Shown here piece by piece: positions 7,689 to 17,600 of a DNA stretch of 34,360 nt. The notes beneath the pieces were generated by a model. The model did no database searches. It was not told the origin of the DNA and saw only the letters and a list, made by a program, of their open reading frames with translations. Both the position numbers and the translations under genes were made by a program. Every line of letters starts with the position of its first letter. The first letter of the stretch is position 1. Source of the DNA: Synergistaceae bacterium (lineage in GTDB: Bacteria; Synergistota; Synergistia; Synergistales; Aminobacteriaceae); contig JAFSJJ010000046.1 of assembly GCA_017439345.1 (NCBI GenBank), positions 1 to 34,360 on the forward strand, read 5' to 3'.

Positions 7689-8561
7689 ATGATGAGAAAA
7701 ATTTTATTATTAGCGTTGATATTGTCAGCGGCTTCACCTGTCTTAGCTCTCGAAACAAAATACGTTACTCTTAATGACGGTCATAAAATGCCAGTGTTCG
7801 GCTTGGGAACATGGACTCTTGATAACGCTCAAGCAGAAGAGTCGGTATATATCGCAATCAAAGAGGGCTACAGACTCATTGATACAGCAAGATATTACAG
7901 GAACGAGTCAGGAGTCGGACGCGGAGTCAGGCGAGCAGTCTCTGAAGGACTCATCAAGCGGGAAGATATTTTTATAACGAGTAAGATATTACACGGCTAT
8001 AATCCTGATGAAGCAGTAAATGACTCTGTTAAAGCACTTGGCCTTGATTATGTTGACTTAATGCTCATTCACCAGCCCGGTTATAATGATGAAGAATGTT
8101 ACAAAGCTCTTGAACGTGCGGTTAAATCCGGCAAAGTAAAATCTATAGGAATATCGAATTACTACACGCCCGGAGAGTTCGAGAGGATTAATAGAATTGC
8201 GTCAATAACTCCTGCAATAGTCCAGAACGAGAACCATATTTATTATCAGAATACGGAGCTTCAGGAATATTTAAAACGTTACGGAACTTTTATAGAGTCC
8301 TGGTATCCTTTGGGAGGCAGGGGCAACACCCGCGAAATATTGAACAACGAGGCTGTAAAGAAGATCGCAGCTTCACACGGCAAGACAACGGCGCAGATTA
8401 TAATACGCTGGCACATTCAGGCAGGCTATATAGTCATACCCGGCTCAAAGAATCCTGAACACATACGCGAAAATATAAACGTATTCGACTTTGCTTTGAC
8501 TGATGACGAAATGAAGATTATTGCGGACTTGAATCAGGCTCGACGCTTTGAGAACTGGTAA
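7689..8561 (+). CDS. Aldo/keto reductase with N-terminal signal peptide
   Basis: The 290-residue protein has the complete catalytic tetrad of the aldo/keto reductase family: Asp65 and Tyr70 in IDTARYYRNE, Lys99 in ITSKI and His128 in LIHQP. The NADP(H)-binding signature IPGSKNPEHIRENI is near the C-terminus. Most bacterial members are cytoplasmic. This one begins with a hydrophobic leader (1-20, MMRKILLLAL...SPVLA) that looks like a Sec signal peptide or membrane anchor. NADPH is not normally available outside the cytoplasm, which is odd. No Shine-Dalgarno sequence is visible: a hairpin with a T-run sits directly upstream. A cytoplasmic start further in is not obvious, because the beta-strand YVTLNDGHKMP follows the leader immediately. 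Confidence 0.88.
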   Translation: MMRKILLLALILSAASPVLALETKYVTLNDGHKMPVFGLGTWTLDNAQAEESVYIAIKEGYRLIDTARYYRNESGVGRGVRRAVSEGLIKREDIFITSKILHGYNPDEAVNDSVKALGLDYVDLMLIHQPGYNDEECYKALERAVKSGKVKSIGISNYYTPGEFERINRIASITPAIVQNENHIYYQNTELQEYLKRYGTFIESWYPLGGRGNTREILNNEAVKKIAASHGKTTAQIIIRWHIQAGYIVIPGSKNPEHIRENINVFDFALTDDEMKIIADLNQARRFENW

Positions 8562-8574
8562 GAAAAAAATTTAT

Positions 8575-8618
8575 CCCCGTAGAAAGTAAGCAGCTTACAA
8601 TCCTGCGGGGTTAATGTT
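8575..8618. terminator. Bidirectional terminator between convergent genes
   Basis: The outer stem is ccccg (8575-8579) with cgggg (8606-8610), with an inner stem gtaagc-a-gcttac (8586-8598). An A-run on the left gives a U-run for the minus strand; the right flank is ttaatgttta. It serves the aldo/keto reductase (+) and the NamZ operon (-). Confidence 0.65.
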
Positions 8619-9850
8619 TACTCTTCGTAAAGTAAATAGGGTTTTCTCTGAGTCTTGAAGGCTTGTATATCACTCTGCCAGGACTCTTTTATCTCGCCCG
8701 CAGACTTCCCGGCATCGATCATCTTGCGCAAATTATCAGAACCGCTGAGTAAATCAATCCAGTAAAACCCGTTCTTATTAGCACTGCCCCAGAAATATTT
8801 TTTTGCTGAAGTCTTCTTGTAAGCACAATAAGCACTAATAATATATTCGAGATTAATTCCGTTGTCCCATATATCTTGAATCAGCTCATTGCGTAAGTCT
8901 CTGCCGTAACATACTTCATTCATGAAAGGCGGATTCGTAGCTCCTGATATGCTGTGAGGCGTGAACGTGAACTCAAAGCCTTTGACATTCTTAAGATACG
9001 GACTGCCGTAGATCTCAAACGGGTAATCAGTGCCTCGACCGATTGATATTGCCGTATTTTCAAAGAAGCACAATGAAGCATAAAGATAAACCGCGCGCAT
9101 AGTCTTTATATTCGGGGACGGATTGCGAATAAGTGAATATTTTGTCCGGTGAGTATAATTCCTGCATGGTATAACTTTCAGATTGCATGAATTCCTGCCG
9201 GTTGACAGCCACCCTTCACCGTTAATCATTAGTGCTAGTTCTCCCAGAGTCAGCCCGTGTACTGTAGGAATAGGAAGCCTCCCGACACCTGACTCATAGC
9301 CCTTCTGTAAAATATTTCCGTCAACGTAAAAGCCGTTAGGGTTAGGGCGGTCAAGAATTATTACTTCTTTATTATACAAAGCACATGCATTCATTAAATG
9401 ATACATCGCTATATAGTACGTGTAGAATCTGAGTCCAACGTCCTGAATGTCGATTACAAGAACGTCAAATTTTTGCATGTCTTCTTTTGACGGTGAATGA
9501 GTGTTCTTAGCATAAAGTGAAAGTATAGGGACTCCTGTCTTCTCATCGATTGAGTTAGAAATTTTCGAGCCTGCATCTTCTGTACCCCTGAAGCCGTGTT
9601 CAGGTGAGAATATTGCAGTAACATTCACACCGCGTTCAAGCATTGAGTCAAGGACATGTTTACCGGATTCATTATCGCCTGTTATTCCTGAGTGATTCGA
9701 GAATAGGGCAACTCGTTTATCTTTCAGAAGGTGAATATACTCGCTAAACTGTTCATCACCGAGAATGACTCTTGACTCAAGACAAGCTGCCGAACTGCAT
9801 AGAATGAATAACACTGCAATTAATGCGCAAAAACTTTTACTGCGAGTCAT
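8618..9850 (-). CDS. namZ: NamZ-type exo-beta-N-acetylmuramidase (DUF1343)
   Basis: The 410-residue protein belongs to the DUF1343/NamZ family, which removes N-acetylmuramic acid from the non-reducing end of peptidoglycan fragments. Conserved family blocks seen are SNHSGI (51-56), SPEHGFRG (82-89), DIQDVGLRFYTY (134-145), DRPNPNG (167-173), VHGLTLGELA, and GRGTDYPFE near the middle. Residues 1-22 form a signal peptide (hydrophobic core ALIAVLFIL), so it acts outside the cytoplasmic membrane. It is the last gene of a four-gene minus operon and starts 3 bases after the preceding synthetase gene. It may serve cell-wall recycling or scavenging; no MurNAc transporter or MurQ/MurK genes are in the window. 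Confidence 0.9.
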   Translation of the reverse strand: MTRSKSFCALIAVLFILCSSAACLESRVILGDEQFSEYIHLLKDKRVALFSNHSGITGDNESGKHVLDSMLERGVNVTAIFSPEHGFRGTEDAGSKISNSIDEKTGVPILSLYAKNTHSPSKEDMQKFDVLVIDIQDVGLRFYTYYIAMYHLMNACALYNKEVIILDRPNPNGFYVDGNILQKGYESGVGRLPIPTVHGLTLGELALMINGEGWLSTGRNSCNLKVIPCRNYTHRTKYSLIRNPSPNIKTMRAVYLYASLCFFENTAISIGRGTDYPFEIYGSPYLKNVKGFEFTFTPHSISGATNPPFMNEVCYGRDLRNELIQDIWDNGINLEYIISAYCAYKKTSAKKYFWGSANKNGFYWIDLLSGSDNLRKMIDAGKSAGEIKESWQSDIQAFKTQRKPYLLYEE

Positions 9851-9853
9851 GAA

Positions 9854-11338
9854 TTATTTTGCTGCCCTTTCGCGTAAGACTCTGCGCAATATCTTCCCTG
9901 TACTTGATAACGGGAACTCTGTAACGAACTCCACGCTTCTGGGAACTTTGAAATGTGCGAGGTGTTCCTTTGCGAATTTAATAATTTCCTGTTTGTCAGC
10001 TTTGGCTCCGTCCTCGAGCAATATATAAGCCTTTGGAATCTCCCCGTTAATATCATGATGTACACCGACTACGACAGCCTGATGAACTGCCGGGTGTTCC
10101 GCTAAAACTTTCTCGACTTCCTGAGGGTAAACGTTAAAGCCGCCTACGATAATAATATCTGTAACTCGGTCAAGAATATACACAAAGCCTTCATCATCAA
10201 TCTTGACGTAATCGCCGGTATTAAAGAAATTATCTGAGTCAAATCTCTCTGCCGTGATTTCAGGAGCGTGCAAATATCCCGGTGTAACGCATGGACCTTT
10301 GACCCATAAGACTCCCTCTTTATCTTGAGTGTCTTTGCCGTCTCGAGTCTTGAGCTTGTATTCATAGCCTGAGATTACAGGGCCTATGCTTCCGGTTCTC
10401 TGAGTCTCACAGTCTTTATTAACGCAAATAACCGGTGAAGTCTCCGTGAGTCCGTAGCCTTCCATGATGTCGCGTCCTAATAATTTAAGTGCCTGCTTGT
10501 GGACATTGGGATTTAATTTATCTCCGCCGGTACATATTATTCTGATCCCTGCTAACGGTTCAGGTGGCATCTTGCCTTTCTCTACGTTCATTAATAAGAA
10601 TGAAATAATAGCAGGAACTACGAACATGACATCAATTTTTGCTTCAGTTATAGCCCTTATTGTCGCAGCAGGAGGCAGGAACGATGGAGCCATTGCAATT
10701 TTCGCGCTTATAGTCAGAGGCAGAATTATAGTTACTGTATAACCGAATGAGTGAAAGTTAGGCAGCACAGTCAAGAACGTATCTTTTTCTGACATCGAGC
10801 TAACCATTGTGCGGGTTGCGACACAGTTGCTGTATAAATTATTATGAGTCAACGGCACTGCTTTAGGGAGTCCTGTAGTCCCTGAAGTCGCGAATATGAC
10901 CGCTAAATTTTCCGGGTCAGTATCTTGAATCTTTCCTGTGAACTCGGGAAGAGTCTCGCTGTTGAGATCACAAGTAACGAACGGCCACTTTTCTGCAAGT
11001 TCCAGGATATTATGTTCTGCGATGACTGCGAAGGGTTTTATCAAGTCAAGAGTCCCTGTTAATGACTCAAGCCCTGCCCTCTCGTTAAGTGGACAGAATA
11101 TGCCTCCGAGTTTCCAGCAGGCTAATGACAAGGCAGGAATCAAAGGCGAATTACGAAGCATTACGACAAGTTTTTGACCTCGTGAGAAGCCTGCACGTTT
11201 CAAGACAGCCTCACAGTTATTGACGATATTCAGCAAATTCCCGCGAGTGTACCAGCTGCCGTCCCACCAGTAGCACTTAGCATTAACATCTTTCTCAAGG
11301 TTAGGGATAATGATATTTTCGAGTCTAATTTCGCTCAT
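9854..11338 (-). CDS. AMP-forming acyl-CoA synthetase (ligase), copy 2
   Basis: The 494-residue protein is an ANL-superfamily adenylating enzyme activating a carboxylate, most likely a fatty acid, to acyl-AMP and then acyl-CoA. Motifs seen are FATSGTTGLPK, the fatty-acid-type LPNFHSFGYT, GYGLTETSPV, NTGDYV, the hinge DRVTDIIIVGGFNVYPQEVE and the catalytic lysine TGK (K482) near the C-terminus. It is a close paralogue of the gene immediately upstream, with which it shares one base (TAATG), so the two are translationally coupled and arose by tandem duplication. There is no signal peptide. The FHSFG motif recalls acyl-ACP synthetase/Aas-type ligases; the exact substrate is unknown. Confidence 0.87.
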   Translation of the reverse strand: MSEIRLENIIIPNLEKDVNAKCYWWDGSWYTRGNLLNIVNNCEAVLKRAGFSRGQKLVVMLRNSPLIPALSLACWKLGGIFCPLNERAGLESLTGTLDLIKPFAVIAEHNILELAEKWPFVTCDLNSETLPEFTGKIQDTDPENLAVIFATSGTTGLPKAVPLTHNNLYSNCVATRTMVSSMSEKDTFLTVLPNFHSFGYTVTIILPLTISAKIAMAPSFLPPAATIRAITEAKIDVMFVVPAIISFLLMNVEKGKMPPEPLAGIRIICTGGDKLNPNVHKQALKLLGRDIMEGYGLTETSPVICVNKDCETQRTGSIGPVISGYEYKLKTRDGKDTQDKEGVLWVKGPCVTPGYLHAPEITAERFDSDNFFNTGDYVKIDDEGFVYILDRVTDIIIVGGFNVYPQEVEKVLAEHPAVHQAVVVGVHHDINGEIPKAYILLEDGAKADKQEIIKFAKEHLAHFKVPRSVEFVTEFPLSSTGKILRRVLRERAAK

Positions 11339-12843
11339 TATTTTTTTTCACGCTCTTTCTGACGTAACACACGCCGTAAAATTTTACCGGTTGCCGAGAT
11401 TGGCAAACTTTCAACAAATTCTACACTGCGGGGGACTTTATAATGTGATAATCTCTCTTTGCAGAACTGAATTAATTCACGTTCACTGACTGAAGACTCA
11501 GGATTCTTGATAATAAATGCTTTGGGAACTTCTCCGCTCATATCGTTTGGCATTCCGACGACAACAGCTTGATTGACTCCGGGATGTTCGTCAAGAATTG
11601 CTTCGACTTCTTGCGGGTAGACGTTAAAGCCTCCGACTATGATAATATCAGTGACTCTGTCAAGAATCTTTATATAACCGTCCGAGTCTATGCTCACATA
11701 ATCACCGGTGTTGAACCAGCCGTCAATAAATCTCTCTCGTGTAACTTCTGGAGCATGATAATAACATGAAGCTACGGAAGGCCCTCGAGTCCATAAGACT
11801 CCCTCACCTGGAATAGGCAGAATTTCATTCGATGACTCTGAACGTAACTGAAGCTCAAATCTAGGCAGTGCAGGCCCTACAGTTCCCAATTTCCTGACTG
11901 AAGGCGCAGGATTAACGGCCAAGACCGGCGAACATTCCGTAATTCCATAGCCCTCGATTAACGGCACTCCGAATGCTTTTGTTATTCTGTTATCAAGTTT
12001 CGTGTTGTATCTATCTCCGCCGGCGATGACTAATTTGATTCCTGAGATCTTTATGCCCATGCGTTCGACCATTGAAGCAGCAAATCCAAGCATTGTAGGC
12101 ACGAGCAATAATACAGTTAATTTCGTCTCGATTACTGCCTTAATAACATTTGAAGGAGGCATGAAACTTGTTAATAAAACCTGAGTCGCTCCTAATACAA
12201 AGGGTAATATACAGCCTATAGTGAATCCGAATGCATGGAAGTTAGGCAGGACGTTTATCAAGCTGTCATTCGGGGTCAAGTCCGGCACGTGTTCAAGACA
12301 TGCATTGATGTTGTCGAGAATATTTTCATGAGTCAATGGAACTGCTTTAGGGTCTCCTGTCGTCCCTGATGTAGAGAATATAACGGCTAAAGTTTTATCG
12401 AAGTCGTCAGCGGACTCAGTCTTACCCGTGAAAGATTCACCGCCTGTGAGTTTGTCATTGCCGAAGCGTGAACATACCCGGCCTGAATTTATTAATGCGC
12501 TCTCGAGTTCAGGTTTAACGCTCTCTGATAAGATCACTGCAAAGGGCTTTAGCAAATCAAGAGTCTTCAAGAGTGAAATTTCTCCTGTCTTCTCGTTGAG
12601 GGGGCAGAACACTCCGCCGAGTCGCCATGTCGCTAGAATAATTGCAAGTGTCATCGGTGAGTTAGGCATCAACACAGCGAGTCTTTGTCCCTGTGAGAAG
12701 CCCGAAGCTCGTAATATTTCCGTGCATTGGTCAGCGAGTTCGCCGAATTGTTTTCTTGACAGCCATGAATTATTGAACCAGCAGCAATGTTTATCAGGTT
12801 CTGACTCAATATATTTATTCATGTACTCTGATAATAAAGTCAT
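11338..12843 (-). CDS. AMP-forming acyl-CoA synthetase (ligase), copy 1
   Basis: The 501-residue ANL-superfamily ligase carries the P-loop STSGTTGDPK (157-166), LPNFHAFGFT, GYGITECSPV, NTGDYV, DRVTDIIIVGGFNVYPQEVE and the catalytic lysine TGK (K487). It is a complete, apparently active enzyme. It starts immediately after the stop of the beta-helix surface protein (TAAATG, no gap), and its stop overlaps the start of the next ligase by one base. The two ligases differ most in the region after the P-loop that lines the acyl pocket, so they may have different chain-length preference (inference). Tight coupling of two cytoplasmic acyl-CoA synthetases with a surface protein and a muramidase is unexpected. 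Confidence 0.87.
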   Translation of the reverse strand: MTLLSEYMNKYIESEPDKHCCWFNNSWLSRKQFGELADQCTEILRASGFSQGQRLAVLMPNSPMTLAIILATWRLGGVFCPLNEKTGEISLLKTLDLLKPFAVILSESVKPELESALINSGRVCSRFGNDKLTGGESFTGKTESADDFDKTLAVIFSTSGTTGDPKAVPLTHENILDNINACLEHVPDLTPNDSLINVLPNFHAFGFTIGCILPFVLGATQVLLTSFMPPSNVIKAVIETKLTVLLLVPTMLGFAASMVERMGIKISGIKLVIAGGDRYNTKLDNRITKAFGVPLIEGYGITECSPVLAVNPAPSVRKLGTVGPALPRFELQLRSESSNEILPIPGEGVLWTRGPSVASCYYHAPEVTRERFIDGWFNTGDYVSIDSDGYIKILDRVTDIIIVGGFNVYPQEVEAILDEHPGVNQAVVVGMPNDMSGEVPKAFIIKNPESSVSERELIQFCKERLSHYKVPRSVEFVESLPISATGKILRRVLRQKEREKK

Positions 12844-14478
12844 TTAGTCGTTTGACTCCTTTCTCTTTCCAAATTTAACAATTGCTAATAATACAATATA
12901 TGCGCCTGCAAAGAGAATAATCAAGCCTCCGAAACCTGAGTTACAACCTCCGCTGCTGCTCTTGCTTGAAGTCAAGACTTGAGACTCTGAAGGTTCGACA
13001 ACACTTACTGTGAAATCTTTATAAGTTCCATCGCCGTTTGGTAAAGGTCTCACAGCGACTCTAATATCTGCCGAGCCTGTTTTCTCTGAAGCACTGAGTC
13101 TCACTATGTCGCCCGAGATTACTTCTGCAATGACTAAATCAGGACGTGATGAGCTTGCAGTCAGTGAATATTTTGGGTTCTCGACTTCAATGCCGTTAAT
13201 GTCGATAATTATTTCAGGTTCAATGAGTTTATATTTTCCCTGAGAGATTTCAATATCATCAAGTCCGTACAACGAAGCCTGCATTGATCTTAGAGCCTCA
13301 GTTCCGACTGTGATTAATAGAGCTTCAGAAGATGACTGAACTTTTTTTTTACCGTCTGAGTCCCAGCCGTGAACTTCTGCCGTTATATAAGCTGTCCCCG
13401 TGTTAAGTGCCGTAGCACTGCCCGTGTCATCGATAGCAAGAACCTGCTCATTGTTTGATTTCCATACGACTTCTTCAATCGAAGCATCAGAAGGGGAAAT
13501 ATCCGCGCTGAAAGTATAATCCGTGTTGATCTGCATGTAGGGAGTCCCTGTTATCATGACTCTTTCAACAGGTACGGGAAGAGCCTCGAATGCTCCTGCG
13601 TCGTAATCGCTTAATTGAGGTCTTGGAGTCCCTGCTTCGTCAATGTCGGTGCGTTTATTCTCACTTGAAATATAATCTCTGGCCGGTGAATATGCTGCAA
13701 GTTTTATAATCTGAATATCGTTTACGCTCTCAAGTTTTATATTGCCGTTTGAGTCAGTAATAAACACTTGATTTGCTGCCTGACCCGTTAAATTATTCTC
13801 GCCAATGTCAGCTTCATAATCGCCGAATATGTTATAGCTGCCTGCAAGAGTCGCTTTATCGCCCTTGTATATTTCATAGTCAGTGTTGCCGGTTACGATA
13901 CTCGCGAAAATTTTTGCATCTCCCTTGACTATTGCAATTCCTCCGCCGTCTTGAGCATCGTTATTTGTTATAGTGCAGTTCGTGAAGACCGTGAAATTTT
14001 TATCGCTGCCATTAGTTACGCACACTGCTCCGCCGTAATTGTCAGCTGTGTTGTCATAGAACGTGCAGTTCGTGAATTCCGCACTTGCCTCCGAGCCTTC
14101 GATATTGACTGCCCCGCCGTTGTTTTCGACTGCATAGCCTTTGGTGAAAGTCATGTTGTTGAATATAACTTTGCCGCTTGTTACTGTGAATAATCTTGAA
14201 TTCCCTGAACCTGTTATGCAGACTCCATCGCCTTCAATCGTAACGCCTGCATTAATCGTAATTTCCTGAGTGAGTGTTATTGCCTTGACGCTCTCTTCAA
14301 ATTCTATGATGTGTCCTTCGCCGCCGAGAGTGTTGACGTTATTGATTGCCCACATCAGAGAACCGGGAATATCGGGCTTAGGTGAATAATTCATTACGTT
14401 ATATGTCTCTGCATATGAGCATGAAGCATGAAATACAACAAGCAGCATGATAATAACCGGCAAAAACTTTTTGAGCAT
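12844..14478 (-). CDS. Surface beta-helix protein with Ig-like domain and Synergist-CTERM sorting signal
   Basis: The 544-residue protein begins with a signal peptide (1-23, ending SYA). Residues about 38-245 form a right-handed beta-helix with repeats of the type GGAV...FTNCTF..N (polymorphic-outer-membrane-protein-like). Residues about 303-395 resemble a group 2 bacterial Ig-like domain (ISPSDASIEEVVWKSNNEQV). The last 38 residues run Ser-Ser-Ser-Gly-Gly-Cys-Asn, then a hydrophobic stretch, then GKRKESND. This is the Synergist-CTERM sorting signal, thought to be cleaved and processed after export, and it is the main taxonomic clue here. It is the first gene of a four-gene operon and is preceded by a ggggga ribosome site. 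The binding target is unknown. Confidence 0.88.
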   Translation of the reverse strand: MLKKFLPVIIMLLVVFHASCSYAETYNVMNYSPKPDIPGSLMWAINNVNTLGGEGHIIEFEESVKAITLTQEITINAGVTIEGDGVCITGSGNSRLFTVTSGKVIFNNMTFTKGYAVENNGGAVNIEGSEASAEFTNCTFYDNTADNYGGAVCVTNGSDKNFTVFTNCTITNNDAQDGGGIAIVKGDAKIFASIVTGNTDYEIYKGDKATLAGSYNIFGDYEADIGENNLTGQAANQVFITDSNGNIKLESVNDIQIIKLAAYSPARDYISSENKRTDIDEAGTPRPQLSDYDAGAFEALPVPVERVMITGTPYMQINTDYTFSADISPSDASIEEVVWKSNNEQVLAIDDTGSATALNTGTAYITAEVHGWDSDGKKKVQSSSEALLITVGTEALRSMQASLYGLDDIEISQGKYKLIEPEIIIDINGIEVENPKYSLTASSSRPDLVIAEVISGDIVRLSASEKTGSADIRVAVRPLPNGDGTYKDFTVSVVEPSESQVLTSSKSSSGGCNSGFGGLIILFAGAYIVLLAIVKFGKRKESND

Positions 14479-14527
14479 ATATAATATTTCCCCCTGTGAA
14501 AAATTTTATTATTATTTATTTATAGTT

Positions 14528-14559
14528 TTGTAGTAGAATATTTTCTATTGCTATATAAA
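14528..14559 (+). promoter_or_regulatory. Candidate promoter of the pyruvate:ferredoxin oxidoreductase gene
   Basis: A possible -35 TTGTAG (14528-14533) and -10 TATATA/TATAAA (14552-14559) are separated by about 18 bases. A small dyad, tagaa-tatt-ttcta (14534-14547), fills the spacer and could be an operator. The half-sites tgtgaaaa (14495-14502) and ttttcaca (14562-14569) flank the region symmetrically. Confidence 0.35.
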
Positions 14560-14617
14560 GATTTTCACAATTTATTTATTTTTTTATCAAACAATCCATG
14601 AGGAGGGGTTTTACTTT

Positions 14618-17600
14618 ATGGCTTTTAAACGCAACTGGAAAACTATGGACGGTAATGAGGCAGTCGCTCACGTAGCATATGCTTTCTCAGAGATGGCCAC
14701 TATCTACCCGATCACACCTTCATCACCGATGCCCGAACATATTGACGAATGGGCAGCACACGGACGCAAAAATATTTTCGGTCACACTGTCAAAGTAACT
14801 GAAATGCAGTCCGAAGCAGGAGCAGCAGGAGCATGTCACGGCGCACTCTCAGCAGGAGCACTCGCAAGCACTTACACAGCTTCACAGGGATTATTATTAA
14901 TGATTCCTAACATGTACAAGATCGCAGGCGAATTACTCCCCGGCGTGTTCCATGTAACTGCAAGAGCTATAGCAATGCACGCACTCTCAATTTTCGGAGA
15001 TCATTCGGATGTTATGTCAACAAGAATGACAGGCTTCACGATGATTGCAGGCGGTTCGGTTCAGGAAGCTCACGACATGGCAGCAGTAGCTCACCTTACA
15101 GCAATTAAATCAAGTGTACCTGTTCTTAATTTCTTTGACGGTTTCAGAACTTCACATGAAATTCAGAAAGTTGACGCATTTGATTATGACGACTTGGCCA
15201 AGCTCGTTGACTATGACGCAATCGCAGCGTTCAGAGATCGCTCAATGAGACCTGAGAAGCCCTACACAAAGGGAACTGCTCAGAACCCTGATATTTTCTT
15301 CCAGGCAAAAGAAGCATCACAGCCTTTCTATGACGCAGTACCCGACATCGTAGCAAAGTACATGAAGGATATTTGCGGAATCTGCGGACGTGAATATCAC
15401 CCGTTCAACTACTACGGCGCACCTGATGCAGAACGCGTTATCGTAGCTATGGGTTCAGTCTGTCAGGCAATCGAGGAGACCGTTGACTATCTCAACGCAA
15501 GAGGCGAGAAAGTCGGCGTTATCGAAGTCCATTTATACAGACCGTTCTCACCGAAATATTTCTTCAGGGCACTCCCGGCAACAGTTAAGGCTATCGCAGT
15601 CCTTGACAGAGTAAAAGAAGTCGGCGCACTTGGAGGACCGTTATACGAGGATGTATGCTCATTGTTCGCAGGAAACTGCAAGGCTCCCATTATCGTAGGC
15701 GGACGTTACGGACTCGGCTCAAAGGATACTACACCCAGCGATTTGAAAGTATGCTTTGATAATCTGAAACTCTTTGAACCGCGCAACAACTTCACACTCG
15801 GCATAATCGACGACGTTAATGACTCCTCGTTAATTCCTGATGAGCATATCAACGCCGCTGCTGAAGGTACAGTCTGCTGCAAGTTCTGGGGCTTAGGGTC
15901 AGACGGCACTGTCGGAGCTAACAAGAACTCAATCAAGATCATCGGCGACCATACAGATATGTACGCTCAGGGTTATTTTGATTATGACTCGAAGAAATCC
16001 GGCGGTATCACAATGTCGCATTTACGCTTTGGAAAGTCCCCGATTAAGTCAACATATCTCATTGACCACGCAGACTTTATCGCCTGCCACAAACAGGAAT
16101 ACGTCAACCAGTATGACTTGTTACAGGGAATGAAGCAGGGCGGAACGTTCTTACTTAATACCCAGTGGATGACTATGGAAGCCCTTGAGGAGCATTTACC
16201 CGCAAGCCTTAAGAGGAAGCTCGCAAATCTCGGCTGTAAGTTCTACATCATCAACGCAGTAGACGAAGCTCAGAAGATCGGACTCGGTTCACGTACAAAT
16301 ACAATCATGCAGTCAGCATTCTTCAAGCTCGCCGAAGTTATTCCGATTGATGACGCAGTGAAGTACATGAAGGAAGCTATCGTCAAATCATACGGTGCAA
16401 AGGGTGAAGACATCGTAAAGATGAACTACGCCGCTGTTGACGCAGGACTCGCAGGCTTGAAAGAGATTCAGATTCCCGAAGCATGGAAGACAGCAGAAGA
16501 CAAGGCTCACAAGAGGCCCGGACTTCCTTCAGAGATTCCTGACTTCATCAGCTATCAGGTTGACACTATAAACGGCCAGAAGGGTAACACATTACCTTCA
16601 AGCGCATTTGTTGACGGTTACGAAGACGGACACTTCCCCGCAGGTACAAGCAAATACGAGAAGCGCGGAGTCGCTGTCAACGTCCCCGAATGGAACGGCG
16701 CAAAGTGTATCCAGTGCAACCAGTGTTCAATGGTATGTCCTCACGCTGCAATCAGACCTTTCTTGCTCAATGCAGAAGAGCAGGCAGTCGCCCCCGAAGG
16801 CTTCGGAGCTGTCGATGTCAAGGCACCGAAACTCAAAGCAGCAGGATATAAATACAAAATGCAGGTTGATGTACTTGACTGCTTAGGCTGCGGAAACTGT
16901 GCGGATATTTGCCCTGTCAAAGCCCTTGAGATGAAGCCGAGTGCTACTCAGACGGCAGAAATTGACAGATGGACATTTGCATTTGAGAACGTTGCAGATA
17001 AGAATGACGCAGGAGACAAGTTCACGGTTCAGGGTTCACAGTTCCAGAGACCGTTATTTGAGTTCAGCGGAGCTTGTGCAGGATGCGGCGAGACTCCTTA
17101 TGCGAAGTTAATCACCCAGTTATTCGGATCAAGAATGATAGTTGCTAATGCTACAGGCTGTTCGTCAATTTGGGGAGGTTCAGCACCTTCAATGCCTTAC
17201 ACAACTGATGCTAACGGACACGGCCCGGCATGGGGCAACTCATTATTTGAAGACGCAGCAGAGTACGGAATGGGTATGAAGCTCTCTCTTAATGTTATGG
17301 TCAACTACTTAACGACAGCGGCAGAGAATTTAATCAAGATGGAAGAAGTTCCCGCAGAGTTCAAAGACGCGTTAAAGGGCTGGCTTGATGCTCATCTTGA
17401 CGGTGAAGCAAGTGTTGCAGCAGCTGCCAAAGTTGAGGAGTGCATTGACAAACTCTGCTGTGACTGCGGCTGTGAGGAGTGCGGAAAATCATTCGACGAC
17501 TTCAGCGATGAGGCCAAGAAGGAAATTTGCACACTCTGCGAGTACAAAGACTATCTTGTGAAAAAGTCAGTCTGGATAATCGGCGGAGACGGCTGGGGCT

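Noticed and set aside
14571-14617. Possible riboswitch upstream of nifJ
   Set aside because: The leader is short and AT-rich with no conserved riboswitch elements.
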